From positions 1-17,972 of the forward strand of contig JBHJNL010000024.1 in assembly GCA_050330855.1 (NCBI GenBank): a stretch of DNA of 17,972 nucleotides, written 5' to 3'. This document shows positions 1 through 6,891 of this stretch, piece by piece. This stretch comes from RCC1774 sp050330855. Lineage in GTDB: Bacteria > Cyanobacteriota > Cyanobacteriia > Thermosynechococcales > Thermosynechococcaceae. Every line of letters starts with the position of its first letter. Position 1 is the first letter of the stretch. A program made the position numbers and the translations under genes. The notes under the pieces were generated by a model. It saw only the letters and a list, made by a program, of their open reading frames with translations. It was not told where the DNA came from and did not search any database.

Positions 1-130
1 TTGAGATGTCGTGAGAACCACAAGTTGGACAGGTCATCTCGATGTTCATCTACTCTATTCCTTTGAAACTGAGACGGCGATGCCTTGTTTTTCTCCATCC
101 TTTACATTAATGCACTACCATTTAATTTAC

Positions 131-430
131 ATGAACCCAGCATCAGCCGAGCTTGAACAGCGGCGTCCTGTTTGGAATGCTCTGTCTGAACTCTTTCTTG
201 ATACTGAACTGCAGCCATACGAATATCAATGGATTGCGGAGGTGCTAGCAAAGTCTGTGTATACCGAGAAGGAGCTAGAGTGGATTCTACAGTATGAGGT
301 AGCCCCAATTCTGAGTGCTAATTTGCTCAGCGGTGCAGGTGAGTGGGACGGTTTTGACCAAGACTGGTTAGCCGCACAAATTCAATCGTGTTCAGAGCGA
401 ATTAAGACGGTGGCAGATCGCGGATTGTAA
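131..430 (+). CDS. small DUF7079-like protein
   Basis: A 99-residue soluble protein with no signal peptide or membrane segment. Its core (RRPVWNALSELFLDTE early, then EVAPIL, NLLSGAGEWDGFD and a following WL) matches my memory of the small bacterial family DUF7079, whose function is unknown. The open frame reaches upstream to position 11, with ATGs at 11, 80 and 131. I chose 131 because family-like sequence begins about eight residues after it, while the upstream part reads like translated non-coding DNA. No strong ribosome binding site precedes any of the three. The gene ends 41 bases before the hydrolase gene on the same strand, so the two may be co-transcribed, but nothing ties their functions. 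The family name is from memory, and the start is uncertain. Confidence 0.65.
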   Translation: MNPASAELEQRRPVWNALSELFLDTELQPYEYQWIAEVLAKSVYTEKELEWILQYEVAPILSANLLSGAGEWDGFDQDWLAAQIQSCSERIKTVADRGL

Positions 431-471
431 TTTCTTCTAAAAGCAGGCACACTATCCCAAAGATATAACTA

Positions 472-1668
472 ATGGCAACGCTATTCCAGAACTGGCGAAT
501 AATACTCACGTCGGCACTATGCTTAACCGGGCTTTTTTTCAGTTTCTGGATTGTTCTACCTGCCCCCGTCGAATCGCTGCTGTTTCTGAGTGTCGGTGCC
601 CCTGAAGTGAGTCCCTGGCTGATCGGGGGTAATGCGATCGCGCTTCTCCTGATCCTTTCCTACAAACGCACCACTCTATCTCTAGTCCTCATCGGCTGCA
701 GTACCCTAGCGTTAGTCTTGTCGAGTCTTCCTCTCCTACAGCTTTCAAGCGCCCACAAGACAGCAGATACGGCCCTGTATAACGGGCTGGGTCCGCAGTA
801 TCTCACCACCATTGCCTCTCAAAAACAAGACCTGTTCCGACCTCAGCCTTATGCTCTGGTGGACTCATTTCGAGGCATCCCTGAGCCAACGGTGCGTCAG
901 CAGTCTGTTCCCTTCGCCCAGTCCGACAACGTCCCCCTCAACCTAGAAATCTTTCAGCCAGCAGCCTCCGGACTCTACCCCGGCATTGTTGCCATCTACG
1001 GCGGAGCATGGCGGCGCGGCTCACCGCTGTCTAACCTTGAATTTAATCGCTATATTGCAGCACAGGGCTATGTCGTCTGGGCCGTTGACTATCGCCATGC
1101 GCCTGACCATCGGTTCCCTGGCCAACTGCAAGATATCCAAACCGCACTGACCTTTCTGCAAGACCATGCCGCTGAGTATGAAACCGATCCGCAACGATTA
1201 GTGTTGATGGGTCGGTCGGCAGGGGCACACCTCGCTATGCTGGCCGCCTATGCTGCGCCCCAGGCTTCTGTCCGTGCCGTCGTAAACTACTATGGCCCCG
1301 TCGATTTAACCGAGGGATATCTTCATCCCCCAGTTCCCGATCCCATCAACTCACGAGCCGTATTAAACGACTTTCTCGGAGGTAGCCCCAGCCAGTTAGC
1401 CGAGAAGTATCGGCAGGCATCCCCGATCACCTACGTCACTCAGCCGGTGCCCCCGACCCTACTGATCTACGGTCGCCGCGACCATATTGTGCAAGCGAAG
1501 TACGGAAAACAGCTCGATCAAGCCCTCAAAGCCACCAAGAGTCAGGCTGTTTACATTGAAATTCCCTGGGCCGATCATGCCTTTGATGCCGTATTCAATG
1601 GCGTCAGCAATCAGCTTGCCCTCTATCACACCGAACGCTTTATTGCTTGGGCGTTGCGCCAGCCATGA
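472..1668 (+). CDS. membrane-anchored alpha/beta hydrolase (esterase/lipase-like)
   Basis: A 398-residue protein. Residues 1-90 hold about three hydrophobic segments (roughly 10-30, 49-63 and 69-90). A linker leads to an alpha/beta-hydrolase domain from about residue 145. The oxyanion-hole motif is YGGAW (176-180), equivalent to HGGGW in carboxylesterases of the BD-FAE/HSL type. The nucleophile elbow is GRSAG with Ser249; the acid is Asp337 in YGRRD; the histidine is His369 in ADHAF. The catalytic triad is therefore complete and the enzyme should be active. Family members cleave ester bonds in small acyl esters, lipids or esterified sugars, and the substrate cannot be read from sequence. The anchor suggests a membrane location. 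ATG 472 lies just before the first hydrophobic segment. The gene stands alone between the DUF7079-like gene and the Fur regulator. Confidence 0.85.
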   Translation: MATLFQNWRIILTSALCLTGLFFSFWIVLPAPVESLLFLSVGAPEVSPWLIGGNAIALLLILSYKRTTLSLVLIGCSTLALVLSSLPLLQLSSAHKTADTALYNGLGPQYLTTIASQKQDLFRPQPYALVDSFRGIPEPTVRQQSVPFAQSDNVPLNLEIFQPAASGLYPGIVAIYGGAWRRGSPLSNLEFNRYIAAQGYVVWAVDYRHAPDHRFPGQLQDIQTALTFLQDHAAEYETDPQRLVLMGRSAGAHLAMLAAYAAPQASVRAVVNYYGPVDLTEGYLHPPVPDPINSRAVLNDFLGGSPSQLAEKYRQASPITYVTQPVPPTLLIYGRRDHIVQAKYGKQLDQALKATKSQAVYIEIPWADHAFDAVFNGVSNQLALYHTERFIAWALRQP

Positions 1669-1735
1669 GATCAGCAATGCGGAATCAGTTTGACTTTAGG
1701 TATCATGAAAGCAATGCATCGGTAGGGTAAAGGTT

Positions 1736-2188
1736 GTGGTCAAGTCAACGGGTCATGTCGTCATTGAAAAGACCGGAGCATCCCTTGATGATGCGTTAAA
1801 TAAATGTCAGTCTCTGGGGATGAGGGTTAGTCGTCAGCGGCGGGCCATTCTAGAACTGCTGTGGGAGACCCATGAGCACCTCACGGCACGACAAATCTAT
1901 GACCGCCTTACGCAGCAAGGCAAAGATATTGGTCATACGTCCGTCTATCAGAATTTGGAAGCGCTCTCTGGGCAAGATATTATTGAATGTCTAGAGCGAG
2001 CGGATGGTCGTCTCTATGGCTGCGTCAGCGATTCCCATAGCCACGTCAACTGTTTAGATTCCGATCAAATTCTCGATATTCACGTCCAGCTTCCTGCGGA
2101 CCTGCTTAAGCAAGTTGAACAGCGCACCGGCATCACCATCACCGACTATCGCATTGATTTTTTTGGGCGTAGCACGGCAGAGGCGTGA
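1736..2188 (+). CDS. perR: Fur-family regulator, PerR/FurC type
   Basis: A 150-residue transcriptional regulator of the Fur superfamily. A winged helix spans about residues 28-92 (RVSRQRRAILELLW, then GHTSVYQNLEAL as recognition helix). A dimerisation and metal domain follows. Residues matching the regulatory metal site of Bacillus PerR are present: His48, Asp90, His101, His103 and Asp114. The SHSHVNC sequence is what I recall for cyanobacterial FurC/PerR (Slr1738 type) rather than Fur or Zur. Such proteins sense peroxide by metal-catalysed oxidation of the histidines and derepress peroxidases. Only one cysteine (Cys106) is in the C-terminal half, so the CxxC structural zinc sites are missing. 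The start is GTG 1736, with GGGTAAAGG just upstream. The last 43 bases overlap the convergent cobB tail. Fur family is certain; the subtype is likely. Confidence 0.82.
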   Translation: MVKSTGHVVIEKTGASLDDALNKCQSLGMRVSRQRRAILELLWETHEHLTARQIYDRLTQQGKDIGHTSVYQNLEALSGQDIIECLERADGRLYGCVSDSHSHVNCLDSDQILDIHVQLPADLLKQVEQRTGITITDYRIDFFGRSTAEA

Positions 2189-3519
2189 CGCTGTGCTTGT
2201 TCTACAAACCGTTGCGGAATTTCGGGGTGAGTGCCCCAATGTAAATGCACATAGGAGGCATGGAGATTGCTATATCCCCAGCCTTCCTGACTGGTTTGCA
2301 CGGTAGAACGATAGCTTGACACGTCATAGAGCGGCGCATCGGATTGCATGCTGAGCTGGGAATGATGAAACTCATGGCCCCAAATCTGAGTGCCTTTGGT
2401 GACCAAGGCTGTATCTTGCAGGGCTGTGGCTTGGCGATACCCCAACGTGAGTCTGGCTCCCATTGTCACCGCTGTGGGTAGCACCCCCACCATGGGATAG
2501 GTGTGTCCTTGCAGATTCTGGAGCGATTGGCATAGGTACATAAGGCCACCGCATTCAGCATAGGTGGGCAGTCCGGCTTGAATGGCACTTTTTACCGCCT
2601 GTTGCACAGGCTGATTTTCAGCTAGGCCTGCAGCAAACATTTCCGGGAAGCCGCCTCCGAGGTACAGCCCTGCAGTGTGAGGAGGCAGTTCTGTATCGTG
2701 TAGTGGACTCCAAAACACCAGATCAGCTCCCGCCTGCTCTAGCAGTTCTAGATTGTCGGGGTAGTAGAAGTTGAAGGCTAGATCTTTTGCGATCGCAATC
2801 CGCACCCCTTCCCTTTTCTTCTCCATCACCGAAAGAGGACTAGGAGCCTGCCGCTTCAACATCGGCATCAATACATCCCAGTTAAAACACTGATCGCCTA
2901 AATCAGCCAACTGCGCCATCAGGTTCCCCATACCCTCTAGCTCGCCAGTGGGCACCAACCCTAAATGCCGATCAGGAATTTTGATGCCTGCATTGCGGCG
3001 GAGCACCCCCAACACCGGAACGTCGAGGGGAGCGAGGGCACCCTTAAGCACCTCTAGGTGGCGATCGCTAGCAACATGGTTGAGCACCACCCCTGCCAGA
3101 ACTAGGCGCGGATCAAAGGAGCGATAGCCATGAACAATAGCCGCCACAGATCTCGATAGATGCCCACAATCAATGACCAAGACAATCGGCACCTCTAGCA
3201 AACGAGCAATATGGGCGGTACTGGCCCAATCGCTATCCCCGGCCCCGTCAAAGAGACCCATCACCCCTTCAATCAGGCTCAGTTCAGTCGTGGCACTGTG
3301 CTGTTCAAAGCATTGCTGCACATAAGCCTCTGAGGTTAAAACCGGATCTAGGGTGCGGCAGGGTCGCCCCGTCACAGCCTGATGGAACATCGGATCAATG
3401 TAGTCCGGCCCCACTTTGAAGGATTGTACGGGCTGATGGCGACTGAGACTTGCCAACAAGGCAAGGGTCACCGTGGTTTTACCCACTCCGCTGCGCTCTC
3501 CAGCAACAATGATAGTCAT
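2146..3519 (-). CDS. cobB: cobyrinate a,c-diamide synthase (CobB/CbiA)
   Basis: A 457-residue enzyme of cobalamin synthesis. It uses ATP and glutamine-derived ammonia to amidate the a and c carboxylates of cobyrinate. The N-terminal synthetase domain has a P-loop, GERSGVGKT (7-15), then VGPDYIDP (37-44) and EGVMGLFDG (84-92). The C-terminal class I glutaminase-like domain (from about 240) has GGGFPE (288-293), the nucleophile Cys323 in YAECGGLMYL, and HLHWGTHP (425-432) holding the catalytic histidine. Length and domain order are normal for the family, so it should be functional. The ATG at 3519 sits immediately before the P-loop strand. Cyanobacterial annotations use either cobB or cbiA. The gene stands alone: the transposase remnant is upstream, and its last 43 bases overlap the 3' end of the Fur gene on the other strand. 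No riboswitch is visible in the 96 bases upstream. Confidence 0.93.
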   Translation of the reverse strand: MTIIVAGERSGVGKTTVTLALLASLSRHQPVQSFKVGPDYIDPMFHQAVTGRPCRTLDPVLTSEAYVQQCFEQHSATTELSLIEGVMGLFDGAGDSDWASTAHIARLLEVPIVLVIDCGHLSRSVAAIVHGYRSFDPRLVLAGVVLNHVASDRHLEVLKGALAPLDVPVLGVLRRNAGIKIPDRHLGLVPTGELEGMGNLMAQLADLGDQCFNWDVLMPMLKRQAPSPLSVMEKKREGVRIAIAKDLAFNFYYPDNLELLEQAGADLVFWSPLHDTELPPHTAGLYLGGGFPEMFAAGLAENQPVQQAVKSAIQAGLPTYAECGGLMYLCQSLQNLQGHTYPMVGVLPTAVTMGARLTLGYRQATALQDTALVTKGTQIWGHEFHHSQLSMQSDAPLYDVSSYRSTVQTSQEGWGYSNLHASYVHLHWGTHPEIPQRFVEQAQRHASAVLRPKKSMR

Positions 3520-3615
3520 TAAACTGCGACCAAATAGAGATGATGATCCATCCTACACAGCAGCAGATTAGCTGCCATAGAGCGATGCACTCGTCCTTAG
3601 CGATTATCTTGAAAG

Positions 3616-3885
3616 TCAAGTGGGCAGGGCAAGTTTTACAGCTTCAGCCTCTTGCTGAGGAGCCACCCAAGCTTTGCCTTGCTTGGCAATCACATTGAGA
3701 ATGGTCAGCAACTTGTGCATGCAAGCCACCAGTGCAACCTTCTTCACTTTGCCCCGCTCCCATAAACGAGCATAGAGCACCTTGAGAACTCGGTTGTAGC
3801 GAACCGCAACCATGGTCGCCATAAACAAGACCTGTCGGGTGTTTACCCGACCGCCAAACACCCGACGCTTTCCTTTCATCTTCAA
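3616..3885 (-). pseudogene. IS110-family transposase remnant (C-terminal part)
   Basis: About 89 codons resembling the C-terminal Transposase_20 domain of IS110/IS1111 elements: KMKGKRRVFGGR, then RQVLFMATMVAVRYN, then KVALVACMHKLLTILN. A full transposase is 300-400 residues and its N-terminal RuvC-like (DEDD) half is absent. A TAG lies in frame three codons before the TTG that opens this frame, so no normal start exists. At the other end, a one-base shift would extend the reading to a stop at 3597 with the ending LDFQDNR, which looks more like a natural family terminus than the in-frame ending. This suggests frame damage at both ends. IS110 elements usually lack terminal inverted repeats, so the boundaries cannot be set by eye. 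The product should be inactive. Confidence 0.8.
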
Positions 3886-4075
3886 ATGAATCGGCTACTG
3901 GCACAGGATCACTGTGCTGTAAGTAGGGACTCTCCTTCGACTCAGGTCAAACTCATCAACGACCCTTATGCTGAATATGCGTTTATCCTGACAGACTTGG
4001 CTTGCACGCTCAGTTCGTGATCGCGGAAAATGCGGAAAATGGCTATCTTGCAAACAGTGAAGGACTCAGCGACTC
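3886..4075. other. intergenic stretch with possible coding remnant
   Basis: The 190 bases between the transposase remnant and the DUF4079 gene. On the plus strand an ATG at 3886 opens 44 codons ending at TGA 4018-4020. The later part (VKLINDPYAEYAFILTDLA) has a protein-like composition, but I do not recognise it and no ribosome binding site precedes it. It may be a piece of a gene broken by the IS110 insertion, or chance. The promoter of the DUF4079-SDR pair must also lie here, but no clear -35/-10 pair stands out. Confidence 0.3.
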
Positions 4076-4813
4076 ATGGCACTTGACGATATCATTTTGC
4101 TCCTGCATCCAGCCTTAGCAGTGGTTGTGGTCTTCCCGCTGATTGGGATGGTTTTGAACCGAGCTTGGCTAACGAGAACCCGCCGCCTCGAAACAACGGC
4201 AGGGAGCAAAAGTAAAATTCCGCCAGCCGTTGGCTCTGAGCACCTACAGTTGGGGCGCTGGCTCACCGGCATGGTCACGGGGCTAACCCTCGTGGGACTC
4301 GCCTACCCCATTGGCAGCAATATCATCAACCAGAAGCTCTGGACCACGAATCTGTTTCAAGTGATTTTTATCGTCTTGATGTTTGTCGCCACCATTGGCA
4401 CCTTGGTATTGCTGTACCGAGCTAGAGTTTGGTACTGGCGGGCCATCTTTGCGACCTTAAGCAGTTTAGGCGTGATTATTCTGGGTTTCCAAGACGGTGT
4501 CTATCGCCGCGATAACGAGTGGTTGGTGTCCCACTTTTACTATGGAATTACCGCCACGGTGCTGATGATTTTCTCGCTAGCGATTGTTCAAGAGATTTAT
4601 CGCGATCGCTCTCAAACCTGGCGACGGGTTCACATTGCCGTGAACTGCTTTGCGACGCTACTATTCCTCGGTCAAGGCATTACCGGCACCCGCGACCTGC
4701 TAGAAATTCCGTTAAGTTGGCAAAAACCCCACATCTATCGCTGTGACTTTGAAAAGCAAACCTGCCCTGATGCCAATAGTCAGCTTCCCCTCGTCAGTCC
4801 CCCGTTAGTATGA
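4076..4813 (+). CDS. DUF4079 family integral membrane protein
   Basis: A 245-residue protein with about six hydrophobic segments (roughly 8-28, 62-79, 93-114, 121-138, 153-173 and 184-202) and a polar C-terminal tail. The opening HPALAVVVVFPLIG, then KIPPAVGSEHLQLGRWLTG and GLAYPIG, match my memory of DUF4079, a family found mainly in cyanobacteria and photosynthetic eukaryotes with no established function. Histidines at 11, 153 and 186 lie in or beside membrane segments and could bind a cofactor such as haem, but that is speculation. The tail has two cysteines (223 and 230). The stop codon overlaps the start of the next gene (ATGA at 4810-4813), so the two are translationally coupled. Confidence 0.8.
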   Translation: MALDDIILLLHPALAVVVVFPLIGMVLNRAWLTRTRRLETTAGSKSKIPPAVGSEHLQLGRWLTGMVTGLTLVGLAYPIGSNIINQKLWTTNLFQVIFIVLMFVATIGTLVLLYRARVWYWRAIFATLSSLGVIILGFQDGVYRRDNEWLVSHFYYGITATVLMIFSLAIVQEIYRDRSQTWRRVHIAVNCFATLLFLGQGITGTRDLLEIPLSWQKPHIYRCDFEKQTCPDANSQLPLVSPPLV

Positions 4814-5559
4814 GTAAAGTAAATGCCCTTGTGATCGGGGCTAGCCAAGGCATTGGCCTAGGGTTTGTCCGTCACCTGCTCAAAAATCCACAGATCTCAA
4901 AGGTCTACGCCACCTACCGTTCACAAGCATCGGCTTCTGGCCTCCTTTCCCTGGCACAGGAGTCCGACCGAGTTGATTGCTTAGCGACTGATAGCACCGA
5001 AGAAGCGCAGATTGCCGCCTGCTGTGAGCAGATTAAAGCCGCTGGCGACCGGCTCCATTGGGTAATTAACTGTGTGGGCATTCTCCATGAAGGGGACTTG
5101 CAGCCAGAAAAAGCGCTGAGACAGCTCAACGCAGACCACCTCACGCGATACTTTCAGGTCAATAGCATCGGACCGGCGCTGTGGGCCAAGCACTTGATGC
5201 CCTTACTGAAGCACCCTGATCGCAGTGTTCTAGCCACGATTTCAGCCAAGATCGGCAGCATTGGCGATAACCGTTTGGGTGGCTGGTATGGCTATCGAGC
5301 CTCTAAAGCAGCCCTGAATATGTTCATGAAAACGGCTTCAATTGAATATCGGCGCAGAAGCCCTAACACGATTGTGGTCACTCTCCATCCCGGCACCACC
5401 GACACCAAGCTTTCAGAACCCTTTCAACGCAATGTCCCACCCGATAAGCTCTTTTCAGTAGACCGCACCGTCACGCAGCTTCTCGCCGTATTGGAGGAGT
5501 TAGATAGTGACGATAGCGGTCAATTCTTTTCGTGGGATAGCAGTCTAATCCCCTGGTAA
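4810..5559 (+). CDS. short-chain dehydrogenase/reductase, C-factor-like
   Basis: A 249-residue Rossmann-fold oxidoreductase of the SDR superfamily. The dinucleotide-binding motif is GASQGIG (10-16), matching TGxxxGIG. NCVG (87-90) takes the place of NNAG. The active site has YRASK with Tyr162 and Lys166, and a serine in SAKIGSIG (Ser145 or Ser150). The GSIGDNRLGGWY stretch before the tyrosine is what I recall from the CsgA/C-factor-like subgroup. The reaction would be NAD(P)-dependent oxidation or reduction of an alcohol or ketone; substrate unknown. ATG 4810 overlaps the DUF4079 stop. The pairing suggests a shared job, possibly with the membrane protein as partner. The last 15 bases overlap the end of the opposite-strand gene. 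Confidence 0.9.
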   Translation: MSKVNALVIGASQGIGLGFVRHLLKNPQISKVYATYRSQASASGLLSLAQESDRVDCLATDSTEEAQIAACCEQIKAAGDRLHWVINCVGILHEGDLQPEKALRQLNADHLTRYFQVNSIGPALWAKHLMPLLKHPDRSVLATISAKIGSIGDNRLGGWYGYRASKAALNMFMKTASIEYRRRSPNTIVVTLHPGTTDTKLSEPFQRNVPPDKLFSVDRTVTQLLAVLEELDSDDSGQFFSWDSSLIPW

Positions 5560-5970
5560 CTTCAGTTCAGCGGTGGGCGGCATCGCCAGCGGTACCTGAA
5601 ACTGATCTTGCAGAAAGACTTTAAGTTGTTGAGCGAATTCAGGACGTTGGGCAAACTGCTCTGTGCGGGTGGGTTTGCGATCTTCATTGAGCGCCCAGCC
5701 ATAATCACTGCTTAACCTGAGTTTGCCGTTCCAGTCTGAAATTGAGATCAACAGAAAGGGATCTGAACTCTGTGTGTACCCAAATAACCGGAACACATAG
5801 TTAAAGGTGTTGTCCTGAGCTGCCGCCACCGTAGAAGATTGGCCGTACTGGTCTTGGAGATGCGATCGCATTTGCTTCAACACCTCTGGATTATCCAGTT
5901 CTTCTAACAGGCGTACCGACAGCGTTAGAGCAAAGAAAAACTCCTCTACTGGCACAAACTCAAGCCGCAT
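5545..5970 (-). CDS. hypothetical protein, 141 residues
   Basis: I do not recognise this protein. It is soluble, with no signal peptide or membrane segment, and mildly acidic. The N-terminal half is predicted helical (LSVRLLEELDNPEVLKQMRSHL). A middle part looks beta-rich (NTFNYVFRLFGY, then PFLLISISDWNGKLRLSSDYGW), and a final helical segment precedes a proline-containing tail. The composition is coherent throughout and no competing frame is good, which supports a real gene. ATG 5970 is the first start in frame; a weak GAGG lies about ten bases upstream. It converges with and slightly overlaps the SDR gene, and shares its upstream region with rre1, which is divergently transcribed. Confidence 0.6.
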   Translation of the reverse strand: MRLEFVPVEEFFFALTLSVRLLEELDNPEVLKQMRSHLQDQYGQSSTVAAAQDNTFNYVFRLFGYTQSSDPFLLISISDWNGKLRLSSDYGWALNEDRKPTRTEQFAQRPEFAQQLKVFLQDQFQVPLAMPPTAELKLPGD

Positions 5971-6131
5971 TCATCCAACCCTCAATCAATCACCTGCCCT
6001 ATCATACCGGCGGTGGGGGAACAGAGCCGCGTTCAATCTTGCCTTTTACATCGAGCTTGTCCTGCATTGCTTTGGGGTATATTCATACGCTACAGAGTGC
6101 GTGGGGCTTCCCGTCTGTTTGCTACTGTTAG

Positions 6132-6176
6132 AACAGAATAAATCTGTTGACAAAAGCAGTAAATCTTTAGCATAGC
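6132..6176 (+). promoter_or_regulatory. candidate rre1 promoter with overlapping dyad
   Basis: The 236-base divergent region 5971-6206 contains a perfect consensus -35 hexamer, TTGACA, at 6147-6152. The sequence 17 bases downstream (GCATAGC, around 6170-6176) is a poor -10 match. A perfect 6-base inverted repeat, AACAGA-ATAAA-TCTGTT (6132-6148), overlaps the first two bases of the -35 box, the position expected for an operator. Both are visible; the regulatory role is inferred. The rest of the region shows nothing I can name. Confidence 0.35.
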
Positions 6177-6206
6177 CACAATTTGATAACCGCGAAGGAG
6201 ACGAGC

Positions 6207-6887
6207 ATGGCAGGTCATTTACTCTTGGTTGATGATGAACCGGGCCTTCGAGAAGCCGTACAGGCCTACCTTGAGGACAGCGGATTCACCGTAGACGTTG
6301 CTAGCAATGCTAAAGTTGCCTGGACAATGCTAGAGAAACAAACGCCAAGTCTGGTGATATCAGACATCATGATGCCAGATGTCGATGGCTATCAGTTTCT
6401 GCAGCAGATGCGTGACGATGCCCGGTTTAGTCGACTCCCCGTGGTGTTTTTAACCGCGCGAGGCATGACCAAGGATCGCATTGAAGGCTACAGCGCTGGG
6501 GTTGATGCCTACCTGCCCAAACCCTTTGACCCTGATGAACTGGTGGCAATTGTCACCAATCTCATGACCCGTCAAACTGCCAAAGCTGAGGGGACAAGCG
6601 TCGATATTGCCGATCTCGCCAGTCAAGTGGCTGAAATCAGAGCATTGCTGACGAATCAGTCCCATGTGAAGACAAAGGCTAATCCCGTCAAAATTGACTT
6701 TACACCCCGTGAGCAAAGCGTCCTCGACTTAGTGGCCGAAGGGCTGATGAATAAAGAAATTGCCCGTCGCTTAGAGACCAGCGTGCGGAACGTTGAGAAG
6801 TACGTCAGCCGTCTATTCAACAAAACGGACACCAATAGTCGCACCGAACTGGTACGCTTTGCTTTGGAGAATGGCTTAACGAAATAA
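6207..6887 (+). CDS. rre1: NarL-type response regulator Rre1 (Ycf29)
   Basis: A 226-residue response regulator. The receiver domain (3-120) has the acidic pair Asp9-Asp10, phospho-acceptor Asp53 (ISDIMMPDVDGYQF), Thr83 and Lys105 (LPKPFDPDEL), all intact. A linker (121-163) leads to a LuxR/FixJ helix-turn-helix (165-223: FTPREQSVLDLVAEGLMNKE, then NVEKYVSRLFNK). Architecture and wording match my memory of cyanobacterial Rre1 (Slr1783), the orthologue of plastid Ycf29. Rre1 is reported to act with the histidine kinases Hik34 and Hik2 in heat, salt and redox stress responses. I chose ATG 6207 because AAGGAG (6195-6200) lies six bases ahead; the in-frame TTG at 6183 would put that site inside the gene. 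The stop is four bases before ictB, implying an operon. Confidence 0.9.
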   Translation: MAGHLLLVDDEPGLREAVQAYLEDSGFTVDVASNAKVAWTMLEKQTPSLVISDIMMPDVDGYQFLQQMRDDARFSRLPVVFLTARGMTKDRIEGYSAGVDAYLPKPFDPDELVAIVTNLMTRQTAKAEGTSVDIADLASQVAEIRALLTNQSHVKTKANPVKIDFTPREQSVLDLVAEGLMNKEIARRLETSVRNVEKYVSRLFNKTDTNSRTELVRFALENGLTK

Positions 6888-6891
6888 GATC

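Noticed and set aside
3520..3615. Possible cobalamin riboswitch ahead of cobB
   Set aside because: The 96 bases upstream contain neither the conserved core nor a B12 box, and further upstream is transposase sequence.
3644..3904. Second minus-strand frame in the transposase region
   Set aside because: It is a frame-shifted shadow of the transposase remnant with no family-like motif.
6183..6206. TTG start of the Rre1 regulator
   Set aside because: AAGGAG at 6195-6200 points to ATG 6207, which directly precedes the first receiver strand.
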